Positions 22,419 to 34,408 of a DNA stretch of 64,000 nt are shown here, piece after piece. Within the stretch, counting starts at the first letter, position 1. The number at the start of each line of letters is the position of its first letter. This DNA comes from Ehretia macrophylla (lineage: Eukaryota; Streptophyta; Magnoliopsida; Boraginales; Ehretiaceae). The translations under genes and the position numbers were made by a program. Below the pieces are notes generated by a model. That model saw only the letters and a list, made by a program, of their open reading frames with translations. It ran no database searches and was not told the DNA's origin. Location of the stretch: contig CM075765.1 in assembly GCA_037974665.1 (NCBI GenBank), positions 11,577,501-11,641,500 on the forward strand, written 5' to 3'.

Positions 22419-24841
22419 TGTGAAACTCCAGTTTTCGTCTTTACTTCGATTTACGTGTTTTGTCTCGATTTGCATGATTTGACTTGTTTATGTGTTATAT
22501 GAGTTAGAATGTTTTAAATTTGTGATTTATATTCCTAATACATGCTATGTGTGCATTCATGAAATTTTTATCAAAATCGGCATCAGAAATTTTATCGACG
22601 ATTTTTGTAAATAGTGTTTTGAACACATGTCTGCTAAAATTTTTACAAGGGTGCTTTAAACATCTTAAAACCTAGTCCTTTATTATTAATAGACCCGTCT
22701 TTGATTAAAACGGATTTGAAATCGGTTTTGAAATTTTAAAGATTTTTACACTTTCTTTTGCAAGAAAACGAGTTTTAAGCCGACTCGGGTGAAACTGTTT
22801 TAATGTAAAACTCTTTGTTACCTAAAATATATTATCTATAATTAGTTTAAGTTTCAATTTAATGTTTGAGCAAGAAATAGTCTAAAAATAGAATTAAAAG
22901 ACAAGAAAACACTAAAAATAACTAAGTGTCAACTTTGATTTTCTTTTATTTGTTTGACATTTGCCTAATATATCATCAACACGCATTAAAAGCTCACAAA
23001 ACACACTCATTTTACACACACACATTACCGAAAATCCATGAAGGAGAAAAAAGAAGGCATTTTCAAGATTTTTCAAAGCATTTTTTACATAAATTTTGCA
23101 ATTCAAGTCTAAATCACTTCATTCAAAACTTGATTTTACTTGTTGGGCATCCATTCTACACATTTCTTGCATCAAAACACATCAAAGGTGAGAGAAAAAT
23201 TATAGATCTCAAAATGTCATTTTTATGTTTTTGCATATAATTGAATTTTGAACCGTTAGAAAGTTGAATTGATGTTATATTATTGCGCAGTGCATGCTAA
23301 TGATCATTTATATGCGTTTATATAAGATTTGAACCGTTGTAGCATGAATTTTTATTTTCGGGTATTAAAAGTTGAGTTGTTGGCTATTTGTTGAATATTT
23401 TGAGTTGTAGTAGTTGGAATCGATTGCCGTTGATTTGTAAAAGTTTGTTAAATACGGGGTAATACCGTTGTAATGCCGAAATTTTAATTGTGATGTCGGT
23501 GTGAAAGTCCAGAAATTTAAGCCTAGGTGCATTGAGGTTTTAGGGTTGTTGGGCTTGATTTGGATGTATTTTGGTTGGTTTCCGAGGGGGTTAATATAGT
23601 TGATTGAGTGGGTAAGTGATAGAAACTGGTTTGGAGTTATTTACATTAGTAGAATGTATTATGATAATTAGAAGTTTAGGTTGTCTTTCTTTAAAATGTT
23701 GATATATGCCTTTAAATGATCGGGTGGTGTTTGAGTGATTGAACTGTGAATTATTGATGGTTGGATTAGGGTTTGGTTGTGTGTCTAATGCATGTTAAGT
23801 TGGGTGACCTACTTTGTCATCTTACTTAGTTGTTTAGTTGTTAATTGATTAATTGATGTTGTGTTGTTGTAATGTTATTAATTGATTGATGATTAATTAA
23901 TTATTGATTATCGATTATTGATTATTGAATATTGATTATTGATAAACCGGGAGATAGGCAATTCTTCTAGATTGTCTTCCTGTGAATGATTGATTATTGT
24001 TAATGATTGAGTCATGATATGCGTATGTCACCTCTCGGGCGGTATAGAGCCGTCGGGTTGAAAACGGCATGGCTATCAGAGGCTACCCTCATCTCGCATG
24101 GGCGAAGATGCCATGGAGGGCAGGGCTAGTGAGATACCTAGGGTGTGTGTGTCATGGGGGTGATAAGAAGTTGGTTGAAATCGTGATGGCGTTTGGAGCT
24201 ACACCGACTAGAGTATCCTTTATTGAATGGTCATTATAGTTTATGTGTTTATATTGTTAATGATGTTTATTGTGTGTTTACTGCTCAAATGATGATTTCC
24301 AAGGAGTATAGTAAATACTGTTAGAGATCTATTGAATCCTCACTGAGCTTGTTTTATATAAGCTCACTCTCAATTATTGCATGCATACAGGTGATATTGA
24401 TCAAGATTACGGATACATGCCTCAGGAAGCTGAGAATGTGCTTTATGTGGATGAGTCTTGTGTGCCGGAGTCGTGGCCATGAATTTGTCTTAGTTGTTGT
24501 GATATGTTATATTGTATAACTTACTCAATTATAAGACTTATGTATATTGCTGATTTAGTAGTCTTGTTTTGGAACATGGTTAGGTTGCTGAATTGGTTAT
24601 AATCTATTTTGGAAATGTATGATGTTGGGACGGAGGCGTATAACCTATGGATGCAATGGTAAAAAAATGTTTAATGTATATTGTGGTTGTGTTGATTAAT
24701 TGTTGAATTGTTTGTGGAGTTGGATGTATGAGTTGCGAAGAGGTTGGTTTAGAGCCTCGGTATCCGGGTTACAGTTGTTATACTGTCGAAATTCCGTTGC
24801 GTCCTGACTGATCTTAAGGGGGGTCGAGTTGAGGCGTGACA
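22419..24841 (+). mobile_element. solo LTR, gypsy-like, 2.4 kb (fossil)
   Basis: It runs TGTGAAACTCC to GAGGCGTGACA with no internal region. Immediate flanks are GGTAG and AGTAG, an imperfect 5 bp duplication. It shares the layout of the LTRs at 5093-7462 and 39661-41844, including a CACTGAGCTTG...AGCTCACT block about 500 bp from the 3' end. Insertion was into the G-rich core of the MITE at 22091-25156. It is non-coding; clade Tekay/Del-like is inference. Confidence 0.75.
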
Positions 24842-24975
24842 AGTAGAGGGTAAAGTAGGGGTGGGTGGGCCTAGGGAGGGGGGTGGGGTGGATCGGGTGA
24901 GGAGTAAGGTGGGGTAAAGGATAGAGGGTGGGGGGTAGGGGTGGGGATAGGGGGTAGGTGAGTGGGAATGAAGTG
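24841..24975 (+). repeat. G-rich tract, quadruplex-prone
   Basis: The plus strand has more than ten runs of three or more G within about 130 bp, for example GGGAGGGGGGTGGGGTGG and GGGTGGGGGGTAGGGGTGG. It is the core of the split MITE. The Pro-rich minus-strand frame here (24696-25007) is a by-product. Confidence 0.85.
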
Positions 24976-25156
24976 GGAAAGTTCTGTAAAATATTTTCTT
25001 CTCCCAAATGACAATAAAATATTTTTTACTTTTTTGAATTAAAATTTTTCTTTAATCGAAAAATATTTTTCAGTTGACCAAATTTTCTGTGTTATCAAAT
25101 ATTAAAAAAGTCAAAAAATATTTTTTAAGAAAATATTTTATTGCAAACAAACGGTA

Positions 25157-25889
25157 GTTATTTATCATACACAAAATAGCGACTCATATCAAGTTATGAT
25201 TTCTATATATGCTAAGGCCCACTCACACACAAAAAAAAATAGTTCTTAACCGGACATTTGATCCAATGGTATGCTCTTTATTGTAAGTATAAGAGATTGC
25301 GATATCTATTCTAGTGGATGATATTATTTGATATATCTTATACGAGTTACGCCACTTTTAAATCCAGAAAAAAAAAAATAGAGGCCCCTAATTTTTGCAA
25401 GCTTTTGATAGAGGGTCTGTTAGAGCTCAGTTTGAGCATTTGGCTCTCTAAAATGGCTCTTTTAACTCACATATTGGACTTGTCGCCAACATCCTAGCTG
25501 TTGGATATAAAATGCGCCGAGCCGAGCTAGACCTGTTTTGTCCTTGACCGAGCTGAGGTCCTGCACAAATAAAGAAAAGGGACGACGGGTGTTATATCCG
25601 GCGTTCCTCATTGGGCGAGAGAATTAATGTGTTGGCTCGGGTTAGTATCCCACAAAATGATGACAAATTTAGAAGTAGGATCAATAAGTTACCTTTGTCA
25701 CTTTTTTTATACTATTTATAGTAAGTGTGGTAGGTCTTTTGTAGTGAGCCCCAAGGTCTTTTGTATTGAGCTCCATCTGTCCTAATTTGATGACAAGTGT
25801 CTTGGTGCTAGTGGCTCTCTTTTCCTCTTTTGGGGCATTTTAGTAATTGCACAAGTCTATTGTTTTAGTGCCATATCACTAGCAAATTA
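25157..25889. other. unassigned, possibly LTR debris
   Basis: Contains GCCGAGCCGAGCTAGACC and a moderate-GC patch at 25520-25640, then AT-rich DNA leading into the copia fragment. No gene was recognised. The position before a copia 3' fragment makes leftover element sequence plausible. Confidence 0.3.
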
Positions 25890-26870
25890 ATTTTTTTGGT
25901 CCTATATATTGATGGTATTTTCCTTACTGCTAATGATCTTGGCATATTTAATGAAACTAAAAAAAAAAAAAATTACTCTCGAAAAACTTTGAAATGAAAA
26001 ATATGGGAGAGACATCATTTGTTATTGGAACTGAAGTTCAATGATATATCACAACGACTATAAAGGTTGTCTCAAAAACTTATGAGAAAAATCGTAAAAA
26101 GATTTAGTATGAAAAAATGTTCAGCTCCACTTATCCTGGTATGGAATAGAGACAAATTTAGCCTAATACAATTTCCAAATGTGACACTTGGACAAATAGA
26201 ATCAATTCCATATGCTTTGGTTGTAGGAAGTATAATGTATGCTCAAAACTATACTAGACCAAATATCACTTATGTAATTAGAATGTTAGGAAGGTATCAA
26301 ATTAATCTTGAATTGGATTACTAGTAAAGTGCAATGAAAGCTTTACAATAAATAGAGAACTACATGTTAACATATGAAAGATCTAATCATTTCGAAGTGA
26401 TTGGATATTCAAACTCAAACTTTTTTGAATGTGTTGATAGTAAAAAAATGCACATATGATTATCTCTTCATTTTAGTGGAGGAATCGATCTCTTAAAAAA
26501 ATGAGAAATAGATCCATTACATAAATAAAATCTGTAGCGTGTTATGAAGTTAAAATTCACGCATTGTGGCTACAAAATTTTATTCGAGGACTTAGAGTTG
26601 TCACCCTCATAAGAAAGCGGTTGAAAATTTATTGTGATAATTGCACAATAATTTTCTTGTCAAGAAATAACAAACAGTTAAGAGGTGCCAAACACATGTA
26701 ATTCAAGTATGTTGCCACCAAGGAAAAGTTTCAGAAACAAAGAGTATTTATGAATGCATTAGTATTAAACTCATGATTGCAGATATGTTGATTAATGGTT
26801 CCCAAACATTGTTCAAGAAACATGTAGAAAGGACAACTCTTGGTACTAATTCTGAATAATTCATATATCT
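25890..26870 (+). mobile_element. Ty1/copia pol fragment: RT end and RNase H (fossil)
   Basis: The longest open piece is 26067-26324, with IPYALVVGSIMYAQNYTRP and a following GMLGRYQ-like stretch, typical of the copia reverse transcriptase to RNase H linker. Weaker similarity to the RT palm region lies upstream from about 25910, and to RNase H (around the Asn/Ser-rich end) down to 26870. Broken at several places and lacking LTRs, so it is an old truncated copy. It is a different lineage copy from the element at 35384-47563 and in opposite orientation. Confidence 0.75.
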
Positions 26871-27203
26871 TTATGTTGACATTCTTAGCTGAATGACTTC
26901 CTTTTGACAAACATTAATGTGTTTTCATGTTTTATATAATAGTATTCTCATAATTTGTTTGTGTTTCATGTAATATAGTAGTATTCATATGATTTATGTT
27001 TATTATAAACAACAGAAAAATCTTTATAAGACATTATTATGGATCTTTACCCTATAATACTCATTGTCTATCATCCTCTCATTATTATGATAAACATTAT
27101 GAAAGGATTTAATTTCTTATTGTATGCCTAAACCTGTTAACAAAGTAAATGGGTCACTTGAATTAAAACAAATATCCGTAGTGCTAATAACTGAGTCAGC
27201 TAC
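26871..27203. other. AT-rich 3' flank of the copia fragment
   Basis: No gene. It could be the end of the fragment's own LTR, but no boundary was seen. Confidence 0.3.
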
Positions 27204-28370
27204 TTTTTTTTTTGGTCAAAGAAAAATGTTCATTAAAACAGATAAAGAACACAAACAAATAAATTCTGACCCAAAAATGACTGGACGAAGAGGATGAATG
27301 AAAGCTCATAACAATAGACAAAAATCATAAACATAACAGAATGGGCTAAAGCCCTACAGATATAAATCAGAAAATAAACAGGATGGGCTACAACTCTGAA
27401 CAGAGAATTAGGGAGAAACTCTAAAACAGATAACCTCCAGAGATAAAATCCAGATAGCATGGGAATAGAAATCCAGTCGTACAATAGAGCAAGAACCCAA
27501 TCTAATACTTCTCCAATCATCAGAAATAAATCACACACAAAAGGTCTTGAAAGTCCTGCATAAATGGCTGCCGAAGAAGCGTCTGCCAAAGCAGAGGAAG
27601 AAGAAAAAGTCATCAAAGTATGTTGAACGGGGCAAACTAACCCGACTGGAGGTTGGGTCTAAACGTTCCAAATAGCCAATGATCTAAACCCTCCAAGAGA
27701 CAGAGAGAACCCTCGATGTTCCGAGCTTGAACATCAAATGCCACCTTATCACCACCAGATAAACCACCATGTACGGTGGAAGGAAAAGCAGGATCAGGAA
27801 CCAAATGTGTGAACGACAAAAGACAAACACAGCAAAGTAACTGGAGAGGTTGGCACAGATTAACGATGTATTTAGAAAAAATAGACCCAAATATGGTTGC
27901 TACAGAGTAAAATACATAGTCCTCAGTTGAAGAGGTAAAGAACAAATCTAAAACAAGTAGTAAATCTTCATCATCATCAGAGTTAGGGATAAGAAGGAAC
28001 AGGGACCTGGGAGAGGTCATGGCCATCTCAAGAAGATGGGTGCAGAGATTTTAGTGATACAACCTCTGTGTATCAATAAAATGGTGTTTTAGAAGCTCAA
28101 ACACGTTTTTCAGTTGGATGTTGTTGTTGATGTTTGTGAGGAACAAATTTTCCTGCTTGAAGACAGTTGAAGAGAGCTTCAAAAAGAAACTCTAAGCTGA
28201 TTTCAGTTGGATAATGACTCTCTAGAAAGAGAGAGGGTAGAAGCCATGTTCTTCTTCATCGTACATTTGGTGATGCTGGGTTTACAGTGATAGGGTTATA
28301 GGATTGCAGCGTTGGTACAGTGGTGATGTTGAATTGCAGCGTTGGTGCAGTGGGTACAAAGTAATTAACA
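27204..28370 (-). mobile_element. LINE-like non-LTR retroposon, minus orientation
   Basis: On the minus strand the segment ends TTTTAATGAACATTTTTCTT followed by TGACC and an A run (T on plus, 27204-27213). This is a tail form I associate with plant L1-type elements. Two open frames lie within: 27637-28026 (129 aa, opening MAMTSPRSLFLLIPNSDDDE) and 27233-27616 (127 aa, hydrophobic). Neither matches a domain I know, and there is no reverse transcriptase, so it looks like a non-autonomous or internally deleted copy. The 5' boundary near 28370 is approximate; no target duplication was found. Confidence 0.5.
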
Positions 28371-28550
28371 CATTTGTACATATATACTAATTGTTCCTCT
28401 CTCTACTCATAAAAAAGTGGTAGAATATCAATGAAAGTCTACACTTCACAGATAAAGGGATAGTGAGGATAAATAAATTAATCTACTTTTATCATGTCTT
28501 TATTATCTTCATCAGGTTACAGATTATAAATCAAGTTTTTCATTTAGCGT

Positions 28551-30810
28551 TGAATTCATTTCATTTATAAATGAATTCTACGAGGATTTATATTTACAAA
28601 TGAATTCTCTTGATTGGAATTGTAAAATAATATTAAATCAATCCTATCATTTATAAATCCAAATTATGTTTGGAACACATGTGAAATTTGAATTAATAGT
28701 TATATTTTACTTAAATGCCCCTCCTTCTATTCAATTGAAATTAGGTTATCATATAAGTGTTCTTTTCTCATTCCATTATTGATTATGGGTATTATCATAA
28801 AATTGTCCCAATTATTTTTTTTAAAAAGAAAAAATTATCAAAAAATAAATAAACATTAACAGATAATCATAAATTCAACAATATCCTAAATAATTAATTT
28901 CCCACAATAAAGTATCTTACATGTAGCTTTGTTGATTAATTCTGTCCATATGAGTTTATATTTTCTTCTTTTTGTCCTCTCTTTCCTACTATGCCATTAT
29001 CCATGTACGTAGCATGAATTTTTACATCACTACTATAAGCATATATGCACCAATAATTGTATATATGCATGGCATACAAAGACCCATCACATATTTAAGT
29101 CATCCCATTATGTTAATAATGTTTCCCCAGGCATATATCTTGCAACTTAATTTATCTTTTGAATTAAAGCTACTTAGTACTACCTATATATATATGCATG
29201 ACATACAATAAGACCCATCACATATTTATACTAATCTCTATCAGTAGTGCCTATAACATTATTTTATTATTCAAGAACAGGGTTCTACATACAAGATAAT
29301 TAGGTAAGGATAGATATTGCGCAATAAAGTTATTAATTTGATAATAAAAGAGAAATCGTGAAAAAATTTGCAAGGAAAATCAAACAAATATCTGAAAGAG
29401 AAAGAGTGAAGCGTATGCTATAAAGGTTTGTGCTATCAAAAGTGGAGCAATGGAAGATGTCGACTTTTTTTTCTTTTTTCTCATTAAAGAGAAATAGGAA
29501 AAAACATTGGTTTTTTTTAAGGTTTTGACTATGTAACCTAGAAAAGTTAATCACTTAAATCTAAGGGTAGTTTTGTTCTCAAAAGATTAGTAACAGATTT
29601 TTAAAACGTGAATTTGTAAATTCTACCTCTTAGACTTGGATTTCAGTAAAGCTTGTAGAAATCCAAGAATTGTAAATCTTGGATTTTAATTTTTTTAAAA
29701 AGGTACAACCAAACGCAAAAACTTGGATTTATAAATGAATTCCACAAAATTTTGGAGAATTTTGTATTTGGTTGTACCTTTTTAAAAAAATTGAAATCGA
29801 AGATTTACAATTCTTGGATTTTCACAAGCCTTACTCAAATCCGAGCCTAAGAGGTAGAATTTGTAAATCCACATTTTTCAAATCTGTTGCTAATCTTTTG
29901 AGGACAAAACTACCATCAAGTTTAAGCGATTGACTTTTTTGGATTACATAGTCAAAAATCCAAAAAAAACAACGTTTCTTCCTACTTCTCATTGATGACA
30001 AAAAAAAAAGTCGATATCTTGCATTATTTCTCTTTTGACAGCACAAGCCTTTCAAGCATACATTTCACTTTTTCTCTTCCAGGTATTTGTTTGATTTTCC
30101 TTGTTAATTTTTTTCGGGATTTCTCTTTTACTATCAATTATTAATAACTTTATTCCACAATATGTATCCTTACATAATTATCTTGCGTGTAAAACCTTGT
30201 TCTTGAATCACAAAATAATGTTACAGGCACTACTGATGGAGATTAGTGGTTTTAATTGAGAAGATAAATTAAGTTCCAAAATATATATGTCTAGGGAAAC
30301 ATTGTTAACATAATCAACTATTGGTGTATATATGCTTATAGTAGTGATGTAAAAATTCACGCTACGTACATGAATAATGGCATAGTAGGAAAAAGAGGAT
30401 AAAAAGAATAAAATGTAAACTCATATGGATTGAATTAATTTAGAAATCTATATGCAAGAGACTTAATTGTGGGAAATTAATTAATTAGGATATCGTTGAA
30501 TTTATGATTATCTTGTAATGTTTAATTTTTTTTGATAATTTTTCTTTTTTTTTTTAAAGAAATTATTTTGGACAATTTTATGATAATACGAATAATCAAT
30601 AATAGAATAATAAAATAACACTTATACGATAGTCTAATCTAAATTGATAGAAGGATGAGTTTTTAAGTACAATATAATTATTAATTTTAATTTCATATGT
30701 GTTCCAAACACTAATATGATAGCTTAATATTGTTTTACAATTATAAACAAGAGAATTCATTTGTAAATATAAATTATCGTATAATTCATTTATAAATGAA
30801 ATGAATTCCA
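28551..30810. repeat. 2.26 kb giant inverted repeat (arms about 1.1 kb, near-zero spacer)
   Basis: The left arm begins TGAATTCATTTCATTTATAA and the right arm ends with its inverse, TTATAAATGAAATGAATTCC. Pairing runs almost continuously to a centre near 29690-29770. Paired examples are ATCACTACTATAAGCATATA (29027) with its inverse at 30329, and TACCTCTTAGACTTGG (29623) with CCGAGCCTAAGAGGTA at 29841. Arms look about 85% alike by eye. The left arm has roughly 70-130 bp not in the right, including a 38 bp direct repeat at 29062 and 29190. No transposase frame and no clear target duplication were found. It may be a large fold-back transposon or an inverted duplication. Confidence 0.85.
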
Positions 30811-31049
30811 CACCACAAGTGTTTCCAATTACTATGTTAATGATTTAAGATGATGATTACTTTTGATGATTGAAATTCTATAGAATGCTATATATATACT
30901 ACTACTACTATATTATGTTGACAATCTTCTATTTCTTCAATATAATTGTATCAAAGAATTCAGTGTGCTCTCAGTACACTTTTCAGTGTTTTGAACAACA
31001 TATCGTATAGTAGTCTAACTAAATAACAAGAATAATTTTGTCCATTTAG
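30811..31049. other. spacer, nothing recognised
   Basis: AT-rich sequence with (ACT)n at 30898-30910. No gene or repeat boundary was placed. Confidence 0.35.
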
Positions 31050-32700
31050 GTCAACTCTAACAGTACTCTTTATCTTTTCTCTATCATAAGGAATTAAACT
31101 ATTTTTTTTCAATTTCAGGAGCTCCCTATTTTATTACTCTACAACACTTCCTATTTTAGCTAGCAAGCTACTTTTCTTTTTTCAATTTTTTACATTTTAG
31201 CATTTAGATTCTAAAAACCTATGTTCTTTTTAATGGTTATAATTTGTCCAAATCATTATATTCCCAATTTTTATATTCTTTTTGATAAATATATTTCCAA
31301 CTAGCATACTTTTTTTAAATGCTGCATTCCCAAAGATCATAATCCTTGGAAAGCTATAAATAAAACTAGTTCGCGTGTTATTTCTCCATTTGAATGTTAT
31401 TTTGCGTCAACTATATCTAAATTTTTCCATCACCATATTATTCTTTTAGTGATATGGCACAAAATTGTAGATATAATAAATTTCTTAAGGATTTAGACTC
31501 CAATGAAGAGTTAGAAATAGTAACAAAATTGATCCACGAAGAAGATCAATGACTGAACAGACAACCAAATTTGTGTATCGACTTCTTTCTTGACCAAGCT
31601 TACTTTTGGTGAGATAGACTACAAGACCATGAAATACTTTACCATAATTAGTTATAAAGAATCATTTTATCTTGCCTTCTTTTTTTTTCTCGAAGGAGGA
31701 TTTGAATGGTTAGTCGTTATTTTGTCAAATCCAATTTGCAGTAGAAGCCTATGATCCCATACTTCATTCAAAAATGAGTTGTCCTGAAACTTGGGATTTG
31801 TCTTCCTTGCAAAAAGGTCATAGTTGCATTAAGGATTCTTGCATATGGAGCAGTTGCAGATTCGATGGATGACTACATTAGAATAGCATAATGTATGACC
31901 ATAGATAATTTGAGTAGATTGTTAAGGTAGTGGTAATGATATTTTCTTAAGGGTACTTGAAATCACCAAACGACATTGATATTGCTCGATTGCTAAAAGT
32001 TGAAAACTAAATAGGCTTTCTTAGAATATTGAGAAGTATTATTTCATTCATTTGAGGTAGAAGAATTACCCAATTGCATGAATAAGGTATGTATACTAGT
32101 CATATTCATGAACCGACAATTATTTTGGAAGTTTAGGCATCATACTATCTCTGAACATTGCATGCATTTTTTAGACTATTTGGGTTTCTCAATGATACAA
32201 TGTTTTAGAACGGTTATCTATCTTTATTGGATTGATTGGAGGATGAGTATCTAGTGTCTTATTTAATCAATGAGAATTGCTATACAATAGAGTATTATCT
32301 TACTGATGATATATACTTGTCTTGGTCAATATTTGTCAAACTATACCATCTCCAAAGGGCAATAAGAGAAAGTATTTTACTGCAACACAAAAGTGAGATA
32401 GGAAAGATGAGGAACATACACTTAGGGTGCTCCAGATTCCAATTGCTATTGTGTTCACCTGCATGATTTTAGGGTCTTGAGACACTTAAAATATCACAGC
32501 AGCATATATAATAATGCGTAATCTGATTGATTATTGAAGACGAGAGAGATTATGATAACTTAGATTTAAACTATGATTCTAGTGGTAGTAGTTCAAATTC
32601 AATAGTCTCTCGCAAACATTTTGGTGAAATTATAAATTTCATTCAAATTAATTATCGAATTCATAATCGAGACGCTCATGCTCAATAGGAAGCAAAATTT
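31050..32700 (+). mobile_element. PIF/Harbinger element remnant with dead transposase
   Basis: The left end near 31050 (GGTCAACTCTAACAGTACTC, with CTCCCTATTTTATTACTCTA further in) resembles Harbinger termini. A broken plus-strand transposase gene follows at about 31450-32690. Recognisable pieces are an opening MAQNCRYNKFLKDLDSNEEL; LQKGHSCIKDSCIWSSCR-like helix remnants; HIHEPTI-like sequence near 32105; and, in the open piece 32236-32466, NCYTIEYYLTDDIYLSWSIF, matching the family's YTMGYYLADGIYPxWATFV region. It then continues INYRIHNRDAHAQ near the C-terminus. Several stops and frame shifts show that it cannot encode an active protein. The right terminus was not found. Confidence 0.65.
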
Positions 32701-32713
32701 TGTAAAACACTTA

Positions 32714-33027
32714 GGCTATCCTTAGCAGAGGTAGCAAAATAAAAAACATACTAAATTAGGAAATTTTTAGAGACTCAAACATTATTTTTGATTTAAATAT
32801 ACATGGGACTTACCATTTTTTACAACTTTTGAGGCAAAATAGGTCTCTAAATTACATTTGGGGTGCTAAATTTAGAACCCCAAATGTAATTTAGAGACCC
32901 ATTTTGTCTCAAAAGTTGTGAAAAGTGGTGGGTCCCATGTATATTTAAATCAAAAATAATGTTTGGGTATCTAAAAATTTCCAAATTTAGTATGTTTTTT
33001 ATTTTGCTACATCTGCTAAGGATAACC
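32714..33027. mobile_element. Tourist-like MITE, copy 2
   Basis: 314 bp, same ends as copy 1 (GGCTATCCTTAGCAGAGGTA) and TTA on both sides (32711-32713 and 33028-33030). The centre is more complete than in copy 1: AAATTACATTTGGGGTGCTA is followed by its inverse, making a near-perfect hairpin. It sits at the tail of the dead Harbinger transposase. Confidence 0.92.
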
Positions 33028-33030
33028 TTA

Positions 33031-33418
33031 TGACGACTTCATTAAAGCTTATAAAGCTACTTTATATTTCATTGAATGGGTTAATGTTATCTTTTCATTG
33101 AATCACTTTTTAAACTTTTATATTTCAATTGCTACGTTTAAAGATTTATCTTATTGGTAATCGTAATAAGTTTTATTATAGTTTTTTTTTTTTTTCATTT
33201 TAGTTTGCAATTGAACATCAAATTACCAAGTTGATGGATGAAGTGCTAACATTTCAAATTTTATGCACATGGAAAAAATAAATAAATGTGCCATTTTATG
33301 AACAACCATAATTTCTCATTAGATGATAAAAGATAAGGTAACATCATATTTATTCCTTTTCCTTGATTTTTAATTGTCGTTTCTTAAGATATTTTGTTTG
33401 TATTGGAAACAAGTTAGT
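33031..33418. other. AT-rich spacer
   Basis: No gene. The first part may be the last piece of the Harbinger relic, but similarity is too weak to claim. Confidence 0.3.
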
Positions 33419-33426
33419 GAAATTAG

Positions 33427-33688
33427 TAGGAATGACAATGGAGCGGGTTAAGGGCGGGGGGACCTATCCCTACACCCCACCCCGTTACCTGAAAGGACTC
33501 GCCATCCCTCGTCCCTCCTCCGCATCTTTTGGCGTCATCCCCCGCCCCCGCCCCCGCCCCCGCCCCATTAATAAATCCCTGCAGGGGATGGGGATTACCC
33601 ACAGGGTTTTTTAATTTTTTTTAAACTATGCACTTACATTAATTTACAACACACAAATTTCAAAATGTAAACTAAATTAAATAAAATG

Positions 33689-33743
<55 letters not shown>

Positions 33744-34400
33744 TTAACCTCAAATATGTATTATAGATTGAGTTTTAGCTTTGCAATTAAAAGTAAATAT
33801 TCCTTGAAATAACTTAGTAAAGAAAAGAAGTTTGAAAAGAGTGCCTGAGATGGAATCCTGAAAAACTGGGTTAATGGTGAGTGGTGACTCTTGATAGACG
33901 TATTTTATATTTATAAGCTATAATCCTAAGAGGTTTAGTTTTTTTTTCCTGGACAGAATAAGAGGTTTAACTTTAAAGTTTACTGTTTACAAGTTAGTTT
34001 TATTGACACGATTTGTGTTGTACAATATAAAAGATTAAAATATAACTGTAACATTAATACAAATAAGGAAATAGAGATAAATTAATTAATACTAACAATT
34101 AGGCTAATACATTAGGAAAGAATAATATTTTCTAATACTATACAATTAACTAAAATATTTTAACATAGATAAATAAAATATTTAAATAATTTTATTAATT
34201 TGTGGGGCGGGGAATACGGGGCAGGAAATGTCTATCCCCATCCCTTGCCCCCTTCCTCTTCCCCGCGTGCGCGCGTGTGCTGGGATCCAAAGTCAATCCC
34301 CATCCCCCAGCCCATTCTCCATCCCTCACCCTAATAGTAGTCCCGTTTGGGACGGAGGCGGGGTAAGTACCCACAAAACCAATCCCCATTGCCATCCCTA
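33427..34400. mobile_element. non-autonomous hAT element with GC-rich ends
   Basis: An exact 8 bp duplication, GAAATTAG, flanks it (33419-33426 and 34401-34408), diagnostic of hAT. The ends read TAGGAATGACAATGGAGCGG and, inverted, TAGGGATGGCAATGGGGATT. Both ends are GC-rich, with (CCCCCG)n at 33539-33565 and GGGGCGGGGAATACGGGGC at 34204, while the middle is AT-rich with a long (AT)n at about 33693-33739. Short frames in the GC-rich ends are repeat translations. Confidence 0.92.
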
Positions 34401-34408
34401 GAAATTAG

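Larger units (their letters stand above)
22091..25156. mobile_element. MITE with G-rich core, split by a solo LTR
   Basis: Ends GGCTTCGTTCGTTTGCCGTT (left) and, inverted, CTACCGTTTGTTTGC (right) begin inverted repeats rich in AAAATATTTTTT. A matching element lies at about 52249-52834. Without the LTR at 22419-24841 it would be about 640 bp. The GGCTTCGTT(T/C)GTTTG type of end resembles plant hAT MITEs, but I could not confirm an 8 bp duplication. Confidence 0.7.

Noticed and set aside
24696-25007. 103-codon Pro-rich minus-strand frame
   Set aside because: Translation of the G-rich MITE core; no protein-like composition beyond the repeat.
27233-28026. two minus-strand frames of 127 and 129 codons as a host gene
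   Set aside because: They lie in a segment ending in a LINE-like tail with poly-A, have no recognised domain and lack a splice model; treated as part of a retroposon.
33363-33614. plus-strand frame with Pro/Arg repeats
   Set aside because: It crosses the hAT element boundary at 33427 and reads the (CCCCCG)n repeat; not a gene.
34195-34395. minus-strand Gly/Arg-rich frame
   Set aside because: Lies in the GC-rich right end of the same hAT element.
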